From positions 1,364,001-1,428,000 of the forward strand of contig CBDDGQ010000006.1 of the NCBI GenBank assembly GCA_965227945.1: 64,000 bases of DNA, in the 5' to 3' direction. Made by a program: the position numbers and the translations under genes. Shown piece after piece: positions 52,020 to 61,204 of this stretch. The notes beneath the pieces were generated by a model. It ran no database searches and was not told the DNA's origin. It saw only the letters and a program-made list of their open reading frames with translations. This DNA is from Azorhizobium sp965227945 (GTDB lineage Bacteria > Pseudomonadota > Alphaproteobacteria > Rhizobiales > Xanthobacteraceae). Within the stretch, counting starts at the first letter, position 1. The number at the start of each line of letters is the position of its first letter.

Positions 52020-53526
52020 CGTTCAGGGCCTCCTCGTTCACGGTCCTTAAGGTGAAGCGGAAAATGGTGCCACCGCCGGGATTGGGCTCGGCCCAGATCC
52101 GCCCGCCGTGCGCTTCGATAATGGTCCTGGAAATGGACAGTCCCACGCCCATGCCCTGGGCCTTCGTTGTGACGAAGGGCGTGAATAACTGTGCATTCAT
52201 CTCGGAAGAAATGCCATGGCCCGTATCGGACACCGATACGACGACCATTTCATCTTCGGCAGGGGCAGTTTGCACCAAAAGGTTGCGGACCGGCGTGGCC
52301 ATCATGGCTTCCAAAGCGTTGCGCATCAAATTCAGCAATACTTGCTGAACCTGCACCTTGTCGGCGAGCACGAGGTCGCAGGCCGGATCAAATTGGAACC
52401 GCACCTGAATTCCGTGCTCCTTGGCTCCCACCAGCGCCAGGGCGCTGGCTTCCTCCACCATCTTGGACAGCACCTCCAGACGACGCTCGCTCTCGCCACG
52501 CGAAACGAAATCGCGGAGCCTGCGAATGATCTGGCCGGCCCGCAAGGCTTGTTCCGCCGCTTTGTCGAGGGCCCCTTGCAACAGGGGCAGCCGCTTGGGA
52601 TCGCCCTCGTCCAGCAGGCGGCGGGAGCCCTTGATGTAATTGGCGATGGCCGAGAGCGGCTGGTTCAGCTCGTGGGCCAAGGTGGAGGCCATTTCACCCA
52701 GGGCGGTGAGGCGCGAGATGTGCACCAGTTCGGCCTGGAGCTCCTGAAGGCGGGCCTCGGTCTCCTGGCGCTCGGTGAGGTCGCGGATGAAGCCGGTGAA
52801 GAAGCGTCCGGAGGCGGAATTCATCTCGCCCACCGACAATTCCATGGGGAAGGTGGCGCCATCCTTCCGCTCGCCGGTGACCACCCGGCCGATGCCGATG
52901 ATGCGGCGCTCGCCGGTGGTGAGATAGCGCAGCAGATAGCCATCATGGTTCTGGCGGTTTGGCGTGGGCATGAGCATGGCGACATTGCGCCCGATGACCT
53001 CGGCGGCCTTGTAGCCGAACAGCCGTTCTGCGGTGGTCGAAAAGGACTGCATGATGCCATGTTCGTCGATCACCACCATGGCGTCCGGCACGGTGTCGAG
53101 GATGGAGGAGAGGTGGGCCTCCCGCGCCAGCAGTGCCCGATCGCGCGACACGGCGTCCAGCCGGGTGCGGCGCAGACGTTCGCCGAGGGCGGCGATGGCC
53201 AGGCCGGCCAGACCGAACAGGGCGAGGCCCAGCCAGTCGGCCGGCTGGGCATGGGGCGCCCGGGCGTGGAGCACCGCGCAGCCGGCCGCGCCCAGAAGCG
53301 TGGCGGCAAAGCCGGGAATGAAGCCGCGCCCGCTGGCGAGCACCACCACCACCACCAGAAGCAGCAGCGTGCGGGCGTCGTAGCCGTCAATCTCCAGAAC
53401 CGCTGCCGCGGCGAGGGCCAGTCCGGCGCAGGCGACGCCCGGCAGCGCCTGCCGCAATGCCGCGGGGAGCGTCTGTGCGATCTGGCTGACTTTGGGCGGT
53501 AGTGCCTGAATCGGCGGTTGGCTCAT
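52012..53526 (-). CDS. fixL: Oxygen-sensing histidine kinase FixL
   Basis: The 504-residue protein has four hydrophobic segments in residues 30-115. A PAS heme domain follows: PNRQNHDGYLLRY contains the proximal heme histidine (about residue 194) and IIGIGRVVTG the distal Arg (about 214), as in Bradyrhizobium FixL. The kinase H-box AHELNQPLSAI (His about 285) and the ATP-binding motifs follow. Oxygen binding to heme would shut off the kinase. ATG 53526 is chosen (GGAG 9 bases upstream); ATG 53541 is also possible. Confidence 0.94.
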   Translation of the reverse strand: MSQPPIQALPPKVSQIAQTLPAALRQALPGVACAGLALAAAAVLEIDGYDARTLLLLVVVVVLASGRGFIPGFAATLLGAAGCAVLHARAPHAQPADWLGLALFGLAGLAIAALGERLRRTRLDAVSRDRALLAREAHLSSILDTVPDAMVVIDEHGIMQSFSTTAERLFGYKAAEVIGRNVAMLMPTPNRQNHDGYLLRYLTTGERRIIGIGRVVTGERKDGATFPMELSVGEMNSASGRFFTGFIRDLTERQETEARLQELQAELVHISRLTALGEMASTLAHELNQPLSAIANYIKGSRRLLDEGDPKRLPLLQGALDKAAEQALRAGQIIRRLRDFVSRGESERRLEVLSKMVEEASALALVGAKEHGIQVRFQFDPACDLVLADKVQVQQVLLNLMRNALEAMMATPVRNLLVQTAPAEDEMVVVSVSDTGHGISSEMNAQLFTPFVTTKAQGMGVGLSISRTIIEAHGGRIWAEPNPGGGTIFRFTLRTVNEEALNDA

Positions 53527-53576
53527 GCCTGTGTGCTCCATCCCGCCGGCGCCGGCGTCGGCCCGTCACCGCAAAA

Positions 53577-53617
53577 CCCCTTACGTAGAACCACCTAAGG
53601 GGTGGGCCCTAAGGGGT
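53577..53617. promoter_or_regulatory. Putative FixJ operator between fixL and fixK
   Basis: CCCCTTACGTAGAACCACC (from 53577) resembles the FixJ-binding element of rhizobial fixK promoters (TAnGTAG core). It is followed by two direct copies of CCTAAGGGGT (53594-53603 and 53608-53617, 14 bases apart). CCCCTTA at the left is the inverted complement of TAAGGGG. Distance to the fixK start is about 70 bases. Assignment to FixJ is inferred from context. Confidence 0.55.
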
Positions 53618-53685
53618 CAATCCGAATTTCTGCAATGCGCTCAAGGGGCTATCCCTGGTTCATGAGAAACCCGGAGATGAGTTCG

Positions 53686-54459
53686 ATGTCGATCGCCCAT
53701 AGCGTCATCGCCCAAGTCGCCCCCGCAGTCATCGGGTCCATTCACCCCCCCGTCCTCCCGCAAGCCTATGCGCAACCCATGCCCTCAGGAAGGTGGAGTG
53801 AGATGGCGAAGGGCGCTTCGATCGATGAGGGCGCCCGCCCAGCCCTGGTGGTGGCGGCCCTCGGCACGCCCGCCGTATTTGCCCGCAACAGCGAAATCTT
53901 CGGCGACGACGAAGCCGCCGACCATGTCTATGTGGTGCTCAGCGGCGTGGTGCGCATCTGCAAACTGATGGGCGACGGCCGTCGACAGATCGAGGCCTTC
54001 TGCCTGCCGGGCGATGCCTTCGGCTGGGAGACCGGCGATCGCTATCGCTTCTCCGCCGAAGCGGTGAACGAATGCCGGGTGGCCCGGGTGAAGCGCTCGG
54101 TGCTGTTCGCCCGCGCCGGCAGCGACCCGGAACTGGCTTTTGCCCTGTGGGCGCTGAGCTTTGCCGAATTGCGCCGGGCGCAGGATCACCTGCTGCTGCT
54201 GGGCCGCAAGACCGCGCAGGAGCGGGTCGGCACCTTCCTGCTGGATCTGGCCCGCCGCGCCTCCGTGGCCACCGGCGCCAGCGTCAGCGAAGTGCAACTG
54301 GCCATGTCCCGGCAGGATATCGCCGATTTCCTGGGCCTGACCATCGAGACGGTGTCGCGCACGCTCACCTGCCTGGAAGAACAGGCCGCCATCTCGCTGC
54401 CCTCCTCGCGCCGGGTGGTTCTGCGCGATCGCTCCGCGCTGCGTCGCCTCGACTCCTGA
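53686..54459 (+). CDS. fixK: Crp/Fnr-family regulator FixK
   Basis: The 257-residue protein has a cyclic-nucleotide-binding-like beta-roll (DHVYVVLSGVVRICKLMGDGRRQIEAF) and a C-terminal helix-turn-helix (MSRQDIADFLGLTIETVSRTLTCLEE). The ExxSR recognition helix predicts TTGAT-N4-ATCAA targets. The N-terminal cysteine cluster that holds FNR's iron-sulphur centre is absent, so oxygen input must come through FixLJ. ATG 53686 follows GGAG by 9 bases; ATGs at 53662 and 53677 are alternatives. Likely targets here are the single-domain receiver and perhaps hemN. Confidence 0.9.
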   Translation: MSIAHSVIAQVAPAVIGSIHPPVLPQAYAQPMPSGRWSEMAKGASIDEGARPALVVAALGTPAVFARNSEIFGDDEAADHVYVVLSGVVRICKLMGDGRRQIEAFCLPGDAFGWETGDRYRFSAEAVNECRVARVKRSVLFARAGSDPELAFALWALSFAELRRAQDHLLLLGRKTAQERVGTFLLDLARRASVATGASVSEVQLAMSRQDIADFLGLTIETVSRTLTCLEEQAAISLPSSRRVVLRDRSALRRLDS

Positions 54460-54503
54460 GGGGCGCGCCGATCCCGGCGCACCCTCGGCCGCTATGTTCT
54501 GTT

Positions 54504-55952
54504 TCATACCGCCGCTGCGTGCCTCTTCGGCCCGGCGGCGGTTTGCGTTGCGGGCAGGCGGGTATCGAACACCGCCGCCACACAGCGGGTGAAGGCGCGG
54601 GCCTCCGCGGCGACGCGCAGCTGCGGCCCGCTGCGGACCACCAGCCCATCCTCCTCCAACGTGGCCAGGCGCGGGCCTTCCGCGGCGAAGGTGTCGGCCG
54701 GGAAGGCGTGCTGGGCCAGCACGGCGTCAAGGTCCACCGCGCCCTCGCACATCAGCCGCTCGATGACATCCCGGCGCAGCCGGTCCTCCGCGGTGAGGGC
54801 ATAGCCCCGCGCCACTGGCAGCGCGCCGCCATCGAGCGCCGTGTGCCAGGCCGGCGTGGCCGTGAGGTTCTGCACATAGCCTTGCGGCAGCATGCCGATG
54901 GCGGAGGCGCCGAATCCCAACAACACTGGGGCATCGTCGGTGGTGTAGCCCTGGAAATTGCGCTTGAGCCGGCCTTCGGTGGCGCGCTGGGCCATGGCAT
55001 CGTCGGCGCGGGCGAAATGGTCGAGCCCGATGGCGATGTACCCTTCGGCCTGGAGCAGCGCCGCGATGGCCTGCGCCTGGGTGAGCCGCGCCGCCGCATC
55101 GGGCAAGGTGTGCTCGGGGATCAGCGCCTGATGCCGCTTCATCCACGGGACATGGGCATAGCCGAACACGGCGATCCGGTCGGGCGCCAAAGCCAGCGCC
55201 GTGCGCACCGTCTCCAGCACCGAGGTTTCGGTCTGGTGCGGCAGGCCATAGATCAGGTCCAGATTGAGCGAGGAGATGCCCGCCGCCCGTAGCGTCGCGG
55301 CGGCGGCCGCGGTTTCCGCGTAAGTCTGGTGCCGGCCGATGGCGGCCTGGACGGCCGGGTCGAAATCCTGGACGCCGAGGCTGGCGCGGGTGATGCCGGC
55401 GGACGCCAGCGCCGCGACCATGTCCGGGGCCAGCACCCGCGGGTCCACCTCGATGGCCAGTTCGGCATCGGGCTCCACCGCGAAGCGCTCGCGGATCAGC
55501 GCCATCACGGCGGCGAAATCTGCGCCGGACATTAGGGTGGGCGTGCCGCCGCCCCAATGCAAATGAGAGACGGACAGGCGGCCGGGGATCAGATCCGCCA
55601 CGCGGGCGATCTCGTCCCGCAACCGCCGGGCATAAGCAGCCACGGGGGCCGGCTTTCGGGCGACTGTGGTGGTGCAGCCGCAATAGAGGCACAGTTCCGC
55701 GCAGAAGGGCACGTGCAGATAGAGCGAGGCCCGCGCCTCCGGCGGCAGGGCCGCCAGCCAGCCGGCATAGACGGCGCCATCCACCTGCGGGCCGAAATGC
55801 GGCGCTGTCGGGTAGCTGGTGTAACGTGGCACCGGGCGGCTGTAGCGCGCGAGACGGGCGGCGTCGCCAAGTGGCTGGGCGGGCGCCGCAGCGTGGGGCG
55901 CCGCCGCGGGCGATGAAGGGCAGGCCAGGGTGGCATTTCGGGGGGCGATCAT
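54504..55952 (-). CDS. hemN: Oxygen-independent coproporphyrinogen III oxidase HemN
   Basis: Radical SAM enzyme that makes protoporphyrinogen IX without oxygen. The 482-residue protein has the iron-sulphur motif CAELCLYCGC (Cys84, Cys88, Cys91). The SAM-binding HWGGGTPT and C-terminal HemN domain elements RRDVIERLMCEGAVD and RNFQGYTT are present. The start at 55952 lacks a clear ribosome site; a TTG at 56000 is possible. It sits beside fixK as in many Rhizobiales, which suits low-oxygen heme demand. Confidence 0.94.
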   Translation of the reverse strand: MIAPRNATLACPSSPAAAPHAAAPAQPLGDAARLARYSRPVPRYTSYPTAPHFGPQVDGAVYAGWLAALPPEARASLYLHVPFCAELCLYCGCTTTVARKPAPVAAYARRLRDEIARVADLIPGRLSVSHLHWGGGTPTLMSGADFAAVMALIRERFAVEPDAELAIEVDPRVLAPDMVAALASAGITRASLGVQDFDPAVQAAIGRHQTYAETAAAAATLRAAGISSLNLDLIYGLPHQTETSVLETVRTALALAPDRIAVFGYAHVPWMKRHQALIPEHTLPDAAARLTQAQAIAALLQAEGYIAIGLDHFARADDAMAQRATEGRLKRNFQGYTTDDAPVLLGFGASAIGMLPQGYVQNLTATPAWHTALDGGALPVARGYALTAEDRLRRDVIERLMCEGAVDLDAVLAQHAFPADTFAAEGPRLATLEEDGLVVRSGPQLRVAAEARAFTRCVAAVFDTRLPATQTAAGPKRHAAAV

Positions 55953-55986
55953 GGTGCAAAAATGCCCGGCGGCGCGCGGGCCGGCC

Positions 55987-56000
55987 TTGATGCAGCGCAA
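55987..56000 (-). promoter_or_regulatory. Degenerate FixK/FNR box upstream of hemN
   Basis: TTGATGCAGCGCAA keeps the left half-site TTGAT and the CAA of the right half (8 of 10 fixed positions). It is 35-48 bases upstream of the hemN ATG. If functional the transcript would have almost no leader, so this is a weak call. Confidence 0.3.
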
Positions 56001-56097
56001 GCCGCTGCGGGTGCGAGGCTGGGCGGGCCCGCGCCATGCGTCCAGGATCGTGCCGGCAGCGCGCCGGCACGGAACAGGCGAGCGTCAGGCGGGTTGA

Positions 56098-56523
56098 ATG
56101 AGCATGCCATACAAGTCTCTCCTCCCGGCGCTCACCGCCAGTGCCTTGGCGCTGGGCCTCTCCACCGGATGGGGCAATTTTGCCTCGGCCGGCCAGCTCG
56201 ACGACCTGCGCTGGAAGGCGCGGCCCCTGGTCCTGTTCGCGCCCCAGGCGCAGGACCCGCGATTGACCGATCAGATGGCCCGTCTGCGGGGCACCGGCGC
56301 CGATCTGAAGGCGCGCGACATGGTGGTCCTCACCATCGTCGCGGCGGACGATCCGCTTCGGGCCCGCCTGAAGGCGCCGAAGGAGGGCTTTCTCATGGTG
56401 CTGGTGGGCAAGGATGGCCATGTGGCCGAGCGCTGGACCACCCCGCAGGATCCGGGCACGATCTTCGCTCTGATCGACCGCATGCCCATGCGCCGGGACG
56501 AGATGCGGCAGCGCGGGCAATAG
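56098..56523 (+). CDS. DUF4174 exported protein
   Basis: The 141-residue protein has a signal peptide with likely cleavage after FASA (about residue 31). The mature part matches DUF4174: LDDLRWKARPLVLFAP, then RDMVVLTIV, GFLMVLVGKDGHVAERW and the C-terminal IDRMPMRRDEMRQRG. Function is unknown; the fold resembles thioredoxin-like domains but there are no cysteines. A second in-frame ATG lies two codons after the first. Divergent from hemN. Confidence 0.85.
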   Translation: MSMPYKSLLPALTASALALGLSTGWGNFASAGQLDDLRWKARPLVLFAPQAQDPRLTDQMARLRGTGADLKARDMVVLTIVAADDPLRARLKAPKEGFLMVLVGKDGHVAERWTTPQDPGTIFALIDRMPMRRDEMRQRGQ

Positions 56524-56532
56524 CGCTGCGCA

Positions 56533-57012
56533 CTACCAGGCGATGATGGGCCGCAGGTCCGGATCATAGAGCGCGGCGAGGCGGCCCGCGGCGGCGCGGG
56601 CGATGCGCACGGTCAGCGCCTTGCGGGTGGCCGCCGCCAGCGGGTGGATCGGCGGCGCGCGGAGCATGTCAGCGCCAAAGGCGTCGCCCACCAGAAGGCC
56701 GACCTCCTCGGGCAGGATCTCCACCGGGAAGCCCAGCGGCACCGCAAACAGCAGCTGATCGCAGAACGGGCGATACTCCGGCCACTTGCCGTCGGTGCGG
56801 AAGTCCACCACCGACGACTTGATCTCGACGATGGTGATGGCGCCTTTGGGATCGAGGGCGATGATGTCCGCCCGCCGGCCCGAGGTCAGCGAGAATTCCG
56901 GAATGCCGAATTGGTCGTGCGCCGCCAGAAAGCGCAGCACCCCCCGCTGCACGGCCAGCGCCGTGGCCGACTGCCGTCCGTCCGGGCGCGGCGAGGGCAA
57001 GGGCGTGCTCAC
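56533..57012 (-). CDS. mmcB: MmcB-family DNA repair protein
   Basis: The 159-residue protein belongs to the MmcB family, linked in Caulobacter to mitomycin C damage tolerance. A PD-(D/E)xK nuclease core is visible: RRADIIALD (Asp49), then VEIKSS (Glu63, Lys65). This supports nuclease-like activity. The start overlaps the stop of the upstream BrkB gene by 4 bases. Confidence 0.88.
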   Translation of the reverse strand: MSTPLPSPRPDGRQSATALAVQRGVLRFLAAHDQFGIPEFSLTSGRRADIIALDPKGAITIVEIKSSVVDFRTDGKWPEYRPFCDQLLFAVPLGFPVEILPEEVGLLVGDAFGADMLRAPPIHPLAAATRKALTVRIARAAAGRLAALYDPDLRPIIAW

Positions 57013-57893
57013 GAGCGCGCCTCCACCGTGCGGGTCGCCTCCTCAATGCCGCGACTGAGCCGCCGGGCTTCCTGCGCCCGCTTGATGGAGGCGTTCAATT
57101 CGCCGCCGAAGATGAAGGCGGTGGCGGTGAGATACAGGAACACCAGCGCCACCATCACCGAGGCCAGGCCCGCATAAGTGGTGACATAATTGCTGGAGAA
57201 TTCCGCCAGATAGGTCCCGAACGCGGTCGCCGCCACCAGCCAGAGGGTCAGGGTGACGACGATGCCGGGCAGCACCTCCCGCAGCGAGCGCCGTCCGGCC
57301 GGCAGCCAGAGATGCGCCATGAGCAGTGCGACGATGAGGATCAGCGCCGTGGTGCCCAGCCGCGCCACGGTGACGATGGCGCTCAGGGGCTTCAGGGCCG
57401 GCACGTTGGCCACCATGGTCTGCCAGATGAGCGGGCCCAGAACCACCAGGAAGGCCAGCGCCAGCATGGCCGCCGCGCCCACCACCACGAACACCGTCGA
57501 CCCGAGCCGCAGCCGGTACCAGGCGCGATGCTCCTTCATGCCATAGGCGCGGTTGAGGCCGATGCGCAGGCTCTCGATGCCGTTGGAAGAGAAATAGATC
57601 GCCAGCGCCACGCCGGCGGTGAGCACGTCGGCGCGGACCTGATTCACCACATTGTGGATTTCCCGCGCGATCGGCTCCGCCACCTTGTCGGGCCAGGTCT
57701 CCAGGATCAGCTGGATGGCTTCATTGGCCAGGGGTCGCAGATCCAGCACCGCCGCCAGGGCCGTGAGGAAGATGAGGAAGGGGAACAGCGACATCAGCAT
57801 GGACAGCGCAATATGGCTGGCAATGGCCCAACCATCATCGGCCAGAAAGGTCCACACCGCGTCCATCACCACTCGATAGGCCCGCAGCAGCAT
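57009..57893 (-). CDS. YihY/BrkB-family inner membrane protein
   Basis: The 294-residue protein has six predicted membrane segments. The family features GWAIASHIALSMLMSLFPFLIFLTAL, FSSNGIESLRIGLNRAY and the last region YAGLASVMVALVFLYLTATAFIFGGELNA are present. Once annotated as ribonuclease BN, this is now considered a membrane protein of unknown function, perhaps an exporter. It precedes mmcB with an overlap of 4 bases. Confidence 0.88.
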   Translation of the reverse strand: MLLRAYRVVMDAVWTFLADDGWAIASHIALSMLMSLFPFLIFLTALAAVLDLRPLANEAIQLILETWPDKVAEPIAREIHNVVNQVRADVLTAGVALAIYFSSNGIESLRIGLNRAYGMKEHRAWYRLRLGSTVFVVVGAAAMLALAFLVVLGPLIWQTMVANVPALKPLSAIVTVARLGTTALILIVALLMAHLWLPAGRRSLREVLPGIVVTLTLWLVAATAFGTYLAEFSSNYVTTYAGLASVMVALVFLYLTATAFIFGGELNASIKRAQEARRLSRGIEEATRTVEARS

Positions 57894-58084
57894 GTTTCCC
57901 GTTCCAATCCCCGTGACATCGGATGCAGTGCATCATAAGGCAAGAGTGCGCCCGGATGGACCCTGCGTGCGACGTGTCGGGGAATAACCTGCCACACGCC
58001 CGCCGGTTCGACCGCACCCGAAGGTTTGATCGCTCGTTCCGTGCAATCGCCGCTTTTGGCCCTTCTTCGCTTGTGGCAATCGTC

Positions 58085-59302
58085 ATGCCGAAATTCCGTT
58101 GGCCCACCTTTCGCGTACCGCCGGCCTCGGATGCGGCACCGAAGCGCTGGCCGCCGTGCCTCGATCTGGCGCACCTGCGGCTGGCGGCCCGCGCCACCAT
58201 CGCCGCACTGCTGGCATATGGCATCGCCTATGCCCTTGACCTGCCCAAGGGATATTGGGCGGTGCTCTCGGCGATCCTGGTGGTGCAGTCCTCGCTGGGG
58301 GCGAGCGTGGCGGTGGCGCTGGACCGGGGCCTGGGCACCGTCGCGGGCGGCATCATCGGCGTCGCTTTGGCCATGATCGCCGGCCCGTCGCAGAATCTCA
58401 CCGTGCTGCTGCTGGCAGTGGGCACGCTCGCCACCGCGCTCCTGGCCGCCTACCGCCCCAGCTTCAAGCTCGCCCCGGTGACCGTGGTGGTGGTGATGCT
58501 GGCCGACCCCACCCACGCCCAGCCGCTGATTTCCGGTCTGCAGCGGGTGTTCGAGATCGCCTTGGGCGGCGTGGTGGGCATCTTGTGTGCGCTGCTGGTA
58601 TTTCCGACCCGCGCCATGTTCCTGCTGTTCCCCCATGCGGCGGACGCCATCGACGCCTCTGCGGCACTGCTTGAGGAAGGCGGCCGCGGGTTGCTGGACG
58701 GCACGCTGGACCCCGCGCAGGTGGACCGGTTGAACGCCAAGGCCCGGGCGACGCTCCGGGCGGCGGACGTGCGCGTGGCCGAGGCGCGGCGCGAGCGCGC
58801 CGGTCGCCTCTCCAGTAGTGCCGACGCGACCCCGGTGGTGCGGCTGTGCCGACGGCTGTGGCATTCGGTCATCATCCTGATGCGGGTCGCCGACCAGCCG
58901 TTGCCGGCGACGCTGTCCGATCCGGTGCGCGCCAGTCTCCAGGCGGCGGTGGCGGCGCTGGCCACCGAATGCCGCGATCTGGCCGAAAGCCTGCGCACCG
59001 GCGCGCCCCTCCGGCCGGTGCCGGTGGGGGACCCCCTCGCCGGTGGGCCCGTCCCGGGCGGAGCGGTGCAAGGTGAGGTGGCGGGCGAGCCTCTCCCGGC
59101 GGGGACCGTGGGGAGCCTGTCCCTGGCTGCCGTGGCGGCGCTGGAAGCGGAGATGGACCGGGCCGGCGCGGCGGGTCTTCTGCGCGGCGATGGCGCCAGC
59201 CTCACCCGGCTCTATACGGCGGTCTCCGCCTGCGCCCAGGTTCAGGAAAATCTGTCGGAGCTGCAAACGCAGCTCCAAGCCTACCGGGCCGACGACGCCT
59301 GA
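58085..59302 (+). CDS. FUSC-family membrane transporter-like protein
   Basis: The 405-residue protein has about six membrane helices in residues 30-185 (LPKGYWAVLSAILVVQSSLGASVAVALDR is the FUSC/aromatic acid exporter signature). A soluble helical C-terminal half follows. Such proteins are linked to export of aromatic acids such as p-hydroxybenzoate. Only one set of helices is present, so it may act as a dimer. Alternative starts exist at 57923 and 57956, with extra basic residues; the ATG at 58085 is preferred by composition. Confidence 0.82.
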   Translation: MPKFRWPTFRVPPASDAAPKRWPPCLDLAHLRLAARATIAALLAYGIAYALDLPKGYWAVLSAILVVQSSLGASVAVALDRGLGTVAGGIIGVALAMIAGPSQNLTVLLLAVGTLATALLAAYRPSFKLAPVTVVVVMLADPTHAQPLISGLQRVFEIALGGVVGILCALLVFPTRAMFLLFPHAADAIDASAALLEEGGRGLLDGTLDPAQVDRLNAKARATLRAADVRVAEARRERAGRLSSSADATPVVRLCRRLWHSVIILMRVADQPLPATLSDPVRASLQAAVAALATECRDLAESLRTGAPLRPVPVGDPLAGGPVPGGAVQGEVAGEPLPAGTVGSLSLAAVAALEAEMDRAGAAGLLRGDGASLTRLYTAVSACAQVQENLSELQTQLQAYRADDA

Positions 59303-59430
59303 GGCCGTGCGCCCGGAGGGCTGGACCGCCCCGCGGATCCCCCCTGGCGCAACTCTGCCGTTGCGTCTGCCGCGGCGCGGCGCAAGGATGGGGAAAATAC
59401 CGCAATGCACACGCTTCAGGGGGACCGTTC

Positions 59431-61128
59431 ATGTCGAGCAACCTCGCCGTCCGCGCCGCCCCAGAGGGCGCCGATCCGGTGGAACTGGCCCGCAGCGCCT
59501 TGGTGGCGCTGGAGCGGGTGCTGGCGGAGGCCACCGCCGCCGTGCGCGAGCAGGTGAGCGAGGGCGGCAAGCTCTCCGCCGCCCGGCTGGAGAGCGAGCA
59601 GCGCGCCGCCCACGGCCTGGCCTGGCTCGCCACCTATGTCTTCGGGGTGCGCGAACTGGTGCATTATGCCGAGCGCCTGGGCGAGAGCGGCAAGTTCGGC
59701 GCCACCGAACGGCTGCTGGTTCAGATCGGCGCTGGCGAATATGTCGCCCAGATCCTCGGCGGCATCCCTATGAGCCAGGGGGAGATGGTCCGTCTGGAGG
59801 ATCTCTTTGTCCCCGACGCGAGCATCGCGGCGCTGCGTGACGACGGCGCGGTGGCGGCCCTGGTGCGCCACGGCAATACGGCGCCGGCCCGCGCGGCCCT
59901 GGCGAGCATCATCCGCGCCACCCATGGCGGGATCATTGGCGATGCCGGTCTCGACGAGACGCTGGAGGCCATGCGCAGCGAGATCCATCGCTTCGTCGAA
60001 GCGGAAGTTGCCCCCCATGCGCACGAATGGCATCTGAAGAACGCTTATATCCCGCTGGAGATCGTGTCCGGCCTCGCGGACATGGGTGTGTTCGGCCTGA
60101 CCATTCCGGAGGAGTTCGGCGGCCTCGGCCTGCCGAAGGAGGCCATGTGCGTGGTCACCGAGGAGCTGTCGCGCGGTTATATCGGCGTCGGGTCCCTCGG
60201 CACCCGGTCGGAGATCGCGGCGGAACTGATCCTGGGCGGCGGCACGGAGGCGCAGAAGGCGCATTATCTGCCCAAGCTCGCTTCCGGCGAGATCCTGCCC
60301 ACGGCGGTGTTCACCGAGCCCAACACCGGCTCGGACCTCGCCTCCCTGCGCACCCGCGCGGTGAAGGAAGGGGAGGGCGAGGCGGCGGTCTACAAGGTGT
60401 CCGGCAACAAGACCTGGATCACCCATCCGGTCCGCGCCGACCTGATGACGCTCATGGTCCGCACCGATCCCAACCAGCCGGGCTATCGCGGCCTGTCCCT
60501 GCTGCTGGCGGAAAAGCCGCGCGGCACCGATGCAGATCCGTTCCCGGCGCCGGGCATGACCGGCGGCGAGATCGAGGTGCTCGGGTATCGCGGCATGAAG
60601 GAATATGAGATCGGCTTCGACGGCTTCGAAGTCCCAGCCGGGCAATTGCTGGGTGGCGAGGAGGGCCAGGGCTTCAAGCAGCTCATGAACACCTTCGAAT
60701 CCGCCCGCATCCAGACCGCGGCCCGTGCCGTGGGCGTCGCCCAGGCGGCCATGGAGGTGGGCCTGCGCTACGCGGAGGAGCGCATCCAGTTCGGCAAGCC
60801 GCTGATGGCCTTCCCCCGCGTCGCCGACAAGATCGTCATGATGGCGGTGGAGATCGCCATCGCCCGCCAGATCACCTATTTCGCCGCCCGTGCCAAGGAT
60901 GAGGGCCGGCGCACGGACCTGGAAGCGGGCATGTCGAAGCTGCTGGGCGCCCGCGTGGCCTGGGCGGCGGCGGACAATGCCCTGCAGATCCATGGCGGCA
61001 ACGGGTTCGCGCTGGAATATCCGGTGTCGCGCCTGCTGTGCGACGCCCGCATCCTCAACATCTTCGAGGGCGCCGCGGAAATCCAGGCGCAGGTGATCGC
61101 CCGCCGCCTGCTGGAGGGCGGCAACTAG
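59431..61128 (+). CDS. mcd: (2S)-Methylsuccinyl-CoA dehydrogenase (acyl-CoA dehydrogenase family)
   Basis: The 565-residue protein is an acyl-CoA dehydrogenase with an extra N-terminal domain of about 160 residues, the layout of Mcd. Mcd oxidises methylsuccinyl-CoA to mesaconyl-CoA in the ethylmalonyl-CoA pathway. FAD-binding elements (FTEPNTGSD, KTWITHP) and the C-terminal helices (IQIHGGNGF-like QIHGGNGFALEYPVSRLLCDARI) are present. The catalytic Glu lies in FEGAAEIQ (about 546). The assignment rests on the extended length and ordered motifs; other pathway genes are not in the window. Electrons would go to ETF. Confidence 0.82.
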   Translation: MSSNLAVRAAPEGADPVELARSALVALERVLAEATAAVREQVSEGGKLSAARLESEQRAAHGLAWLATYVFGVRELVHYAERLGESGKFGATERLLVQIGAGEYVAQILGGIPMSQGEMVRLEDLFVPDASIAALRDDGAVAALVRHGNTAPARAALASIIRATHGGIIGDAGLDETLEAMRSEIHRFVEAEVAPHAHEWHLKNAYIPLEIVSGLADMGVFGLTIPEEFGGLGLPKEAMCVVTEELSRGYIGVGSLGTRSEIAAELILGGGTEAQKAHYLPKLASGEILPTAVFTEPNTGSDLASLRTRAVKEGEGEAAVYKVSGNKTWITHPVRADLMTLMVRTDPNQPGYRGLSLLLAEKPRGTDADPFPAPGMTGGEIEVLGYRGMKEYEIGFDGFEVPAGQLLGGEEGQGFKQLMNTFESARIQTAARAVGVAQAAMEVGLRYAEERIQFGKPLMAFPRVADKIVMMAVEIAIARQITYFAARAKDEGRRTDLEAGMSKLLGARVAWAAADNALQIHGGNGFALEYPVSRLLCDARILNIFEGAAEIQAQVIARRLLEGGN

Positions 61129-61204
61129 CCTCCGGCTCCCCCCGCCATCACGGGGGTATCGGGTACGGCGGGTCACGCAGTCGGGCGAAGGCGGTGGCCG
61201 AGCC

